A model generated the notes under the pieces. The model worked only from the letters and a program-made list of their open reading frames with translations. It did not search any database and had not been told where the DNA came from. From Rhizobiales bacterium UBA697 (GTDB lineage: Bacteria > Pseudomonadota > Alphaproteobacteria > Rhizobiales > Ancalomicrobiaceae), in contig DBMN01000170.1 of assembly GCA_002298965.1 (NCBI GenBank), positions 349-9,045 of the forward strand: a stretch of DNA of 8,697 nt. Reading direction: 5' to 3'. Position numbers and translations under genes: made by a program. Below, piece by piece: positions 7,388 through 8,697 of the stretch (within the stretch, counting starts at the first letter, position 1; each line of letters starts with the position of its first letter).

Positions 7388-8697
7388 ATGAGACCCACCA
7401 CGACGACCGGCGCGTCCGCCGCGGTCCCGACGCGAAAGAGCGCGCCGCGCCGCATCGCCGCCGTCGTCCTCGCCGTGCTGACGATGGGCCTCGCGATGCC
7501 CGCCGTCGCCGCGCCGAGTGCCGGCGCCTGGCTGGTCTTCGACGCCGCGAGCGGCGAGGTCGTCGCCCGCCACAACGCCGATCAGGCGTGGTATCCCGCC
7601 TCCGTCACCAAGCTGATGACGACCTGGGTGACGCTGCAGGCGATCCGCGCCGGCCGCATCACCCCGGCCTCGCTCGTCACCATGACGCCGACCGCCACCC
7701 GTCAGCCGCCGAGCAAGATGGGCTTCAACGCCGGTCAGGTGGTGACCGTCGACAACGCCCTGAAGATCATCATGGTGAAGTCGGCCAACGACGTCTCCTG
7801 GGCACTCGCCGAAGCCGTCGGCGGCTCCAAGGACGCCTTCGTCGCCGAGATGAACCGGCAGGCCCGCCTGCTCGGCATGAACGCGACCCATTTCAACAAT
7901 CCGCACGGTCTGCCCGATGCCGGTCAGGTGACGACCGCCCGCGATCTCGGCCTGCTCGCCCGCGCCCTGCTGCACGAGTTCCCCGAGGCCGAGGAACTGT
8001 GGCACCTGCCGGGCATCCAGCTCGGCAACGAGGTCATCCGCAACCACAATCACCTGATCGACCACTTCCCCGGCGCCGACGGCATGAAGACCGGCTTCAT
8101 CTGCTCGTCGGGCTTCAACGTGGTCGCCTCGGCGACGCGCGGCAATCGCCGGCTCGTCGCCGTGGTGCTCGGCTCGCGCTCGGCCCGCCAGCGCGCCGAA
8201 CTCGCCGCCGAACTCTTCACCCGCGGCTTCGAAGGCTCGGGCGGCAGCCTCTTCGGCGGCTTCTCCGCCCACGAGACGATCGATCGCATGGCGCGCGGCG
8301 CCGAGGCCGGCAATCCGGTGCGCGACGTCAAGAAGGAGATCTGCGGGCCGAAGCGCGCCGATCCGCCGGACCCGGAAGAACTCGGCCGCATCGAGGCGAG
8401 CAATTCTCGTCAGGACCCCGGCGCGGTGATCCGCCCCGGCGCCGAGCAACGCCCGCAGCGCGTCTCCTACCTCACCGAACGTTTCGAGCCCGGCCCGCCG
8501 GTGCGCGTCTGGGTCGGCACCATCGAGGACGCCCCCGCCGGCACCTCGATGCTGGCGCTCGCCCCCGATCCCGCCAATGCCCGCGCGCTGCTCTTCGCGG
8601 TGCCGAGCGGCGGTGCCCCGACCGCCACCGCCGCCATGCCCCCCGCGGCGTCGATGGGTGCGATCCGGCCGAAGTCGACCGGCGGCCTCGAGGCGGC
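7388..8697 (+). CDS. D-alanyl-D-alanine carboxypeptidase, family S11 (C-terminus beyond window)
   Basis: This is a penicillin-binding-type serine peptidase that trims the terminal D-Ala from peptidoglycan pentapeptides in the periplasm. The first 436 codons are visible with no stop. A basic N-terminal stretch is followed by a hydrophobic signal segment (about 23-41) and a likely cut near AVAA (39-42). The three active-site motifs are present: SVTK (72-75, nucleophile Ser72 and Lys75), SAN (132-134) and KTG (234-236). The catalytic domain spans about 44-270. The rest (about 270-436) is Pro/Ala-rich and includes a single Cys-Gly, an extension often seen in alphaproteobacterial members but not recognised as a named domain. 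The ATG at 7388 follows an AGAGAG site by 5 bases; a GTG at 7385 is an alternative. It diverges from ureD and has no evident link to urease. Confidence 0.93.
   Translation, partial: MRPTTTTGASAAVPTRKSAPRRIAAVVLAVLTMGLAMPAVAAPSAGAWLVFDAASGEVVARHNADQAWYPASVTKLMTTWVTLQAIRAGRITPASLVTMTPTATRQPPSKMGFNAGQVVTVDNALKIIMVKSANDVSWALAEAVGGSKDAFVAEMNRQARLLGMNATHFNNPHGLPDAGQVTTARDLGLLARALLHEFPEAEELWHLPGIQLGNEVIRNHNHLIDHFPGADGMKTGFICSSGFNVVASATRGNRRLVAVVLGSRSARQRAELAAELFTRGFEGSGGSLFGGFSAHETIDRMARGAEAGNPVRDVKKEICGPKRADPPDPEELGRIEASNSRQDPGAVIRPGAEQRPQRVSYLTERFEPGPPVRVWVGTIEDAPAGTSMLALAPDPANARALLFAVPSGGAPTATAAMPPAASMGAIRPKSTGGLEA

Noticed and set aside
7148..8449. N-terminal extension of ureD giving a 717-aa protein
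   Set aside because: The extension is antisense to the carboxypeptidase, which has all its active-site motifs. UreD homology and a good GAGGAG site mark the start at 7147.

Overview
The window comes from a very GC-rich bacterium. The strong preference for G or C in third codon positions and the gene content fit an alphaproteobacterium, most likely Hyphomicrobiales (Rhizobiales). The evidence is a urease cluster with split alpha, beta and gamma subunits, a DUF1272 Cys-rich protein inside it, and a UreE with an extreme His tail. Genus cannot be told from the sequence alone.

Layout. Almost the whole window is a urease locus on the minus strand. In transcription order (right to left) it reads ureD (6296-7147), ureA (5905-6207), a DUF1272 zinc-binding-type protein (5574-5825), ureB (5258-5563), a LysE/RhtB-like membrane protein (4590-5237), ureC (2870-4582), then ureE (91-927) and the start of ureF (cut by the left edge). 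ureG is not seen and may lie further left. One gene breaks the series. A complete methyl-accepting chemotaxis protein gene (1121-2845) sits on the plus strand between ureC and ureE, convergent with ureC and divergent from ureE. On the right, a D-Ala-D-Ala carboxypeptidase of peptidase family S11 starts at 7388 on the plus strand, divergent from ureD, and runs off the window.

How the genes work together. UreA, UreB and UreC form the nickel urease that splits urea to ammonia and carbon dioxide. UreD and UreF (with UreG elsewhere) form the maturation complex on the apoenzyme, and UreE delivers nickel. All catalytic residues of UreC are present. The DUF1272 protein and the LysE-like protein lie in tight translational linkage with the structural subunits (gaps of 10, 20 and 7 bases), so they are probably made together with urease, but their jobs are unknown. 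The MCP splits the locus into two blocks, ureD-ureC and ureE-ureF. Either ureE-ureF has its own promoter in the 193-base gap 928-1120, or the ureD-ureC transcript runs through the MCP gene as antisense RNA.

Non-coding DNA. The two spacers of interest are 928-1120, which has an 11-bp perfect inverted repeat abutting the MCP ribosome binding site and a 14-bp perfect palindrome, and 7148-7387, the ureD/carboxypeptidase divergent region with only weak promoter-like matches. No RNA gene, insertion sequence, CRISPR array or attachment site was seen. The most interesting points are the MCP embedded in the urease locus, the two accessory genes among the structural subunits, and the 48-His tail of UreE.
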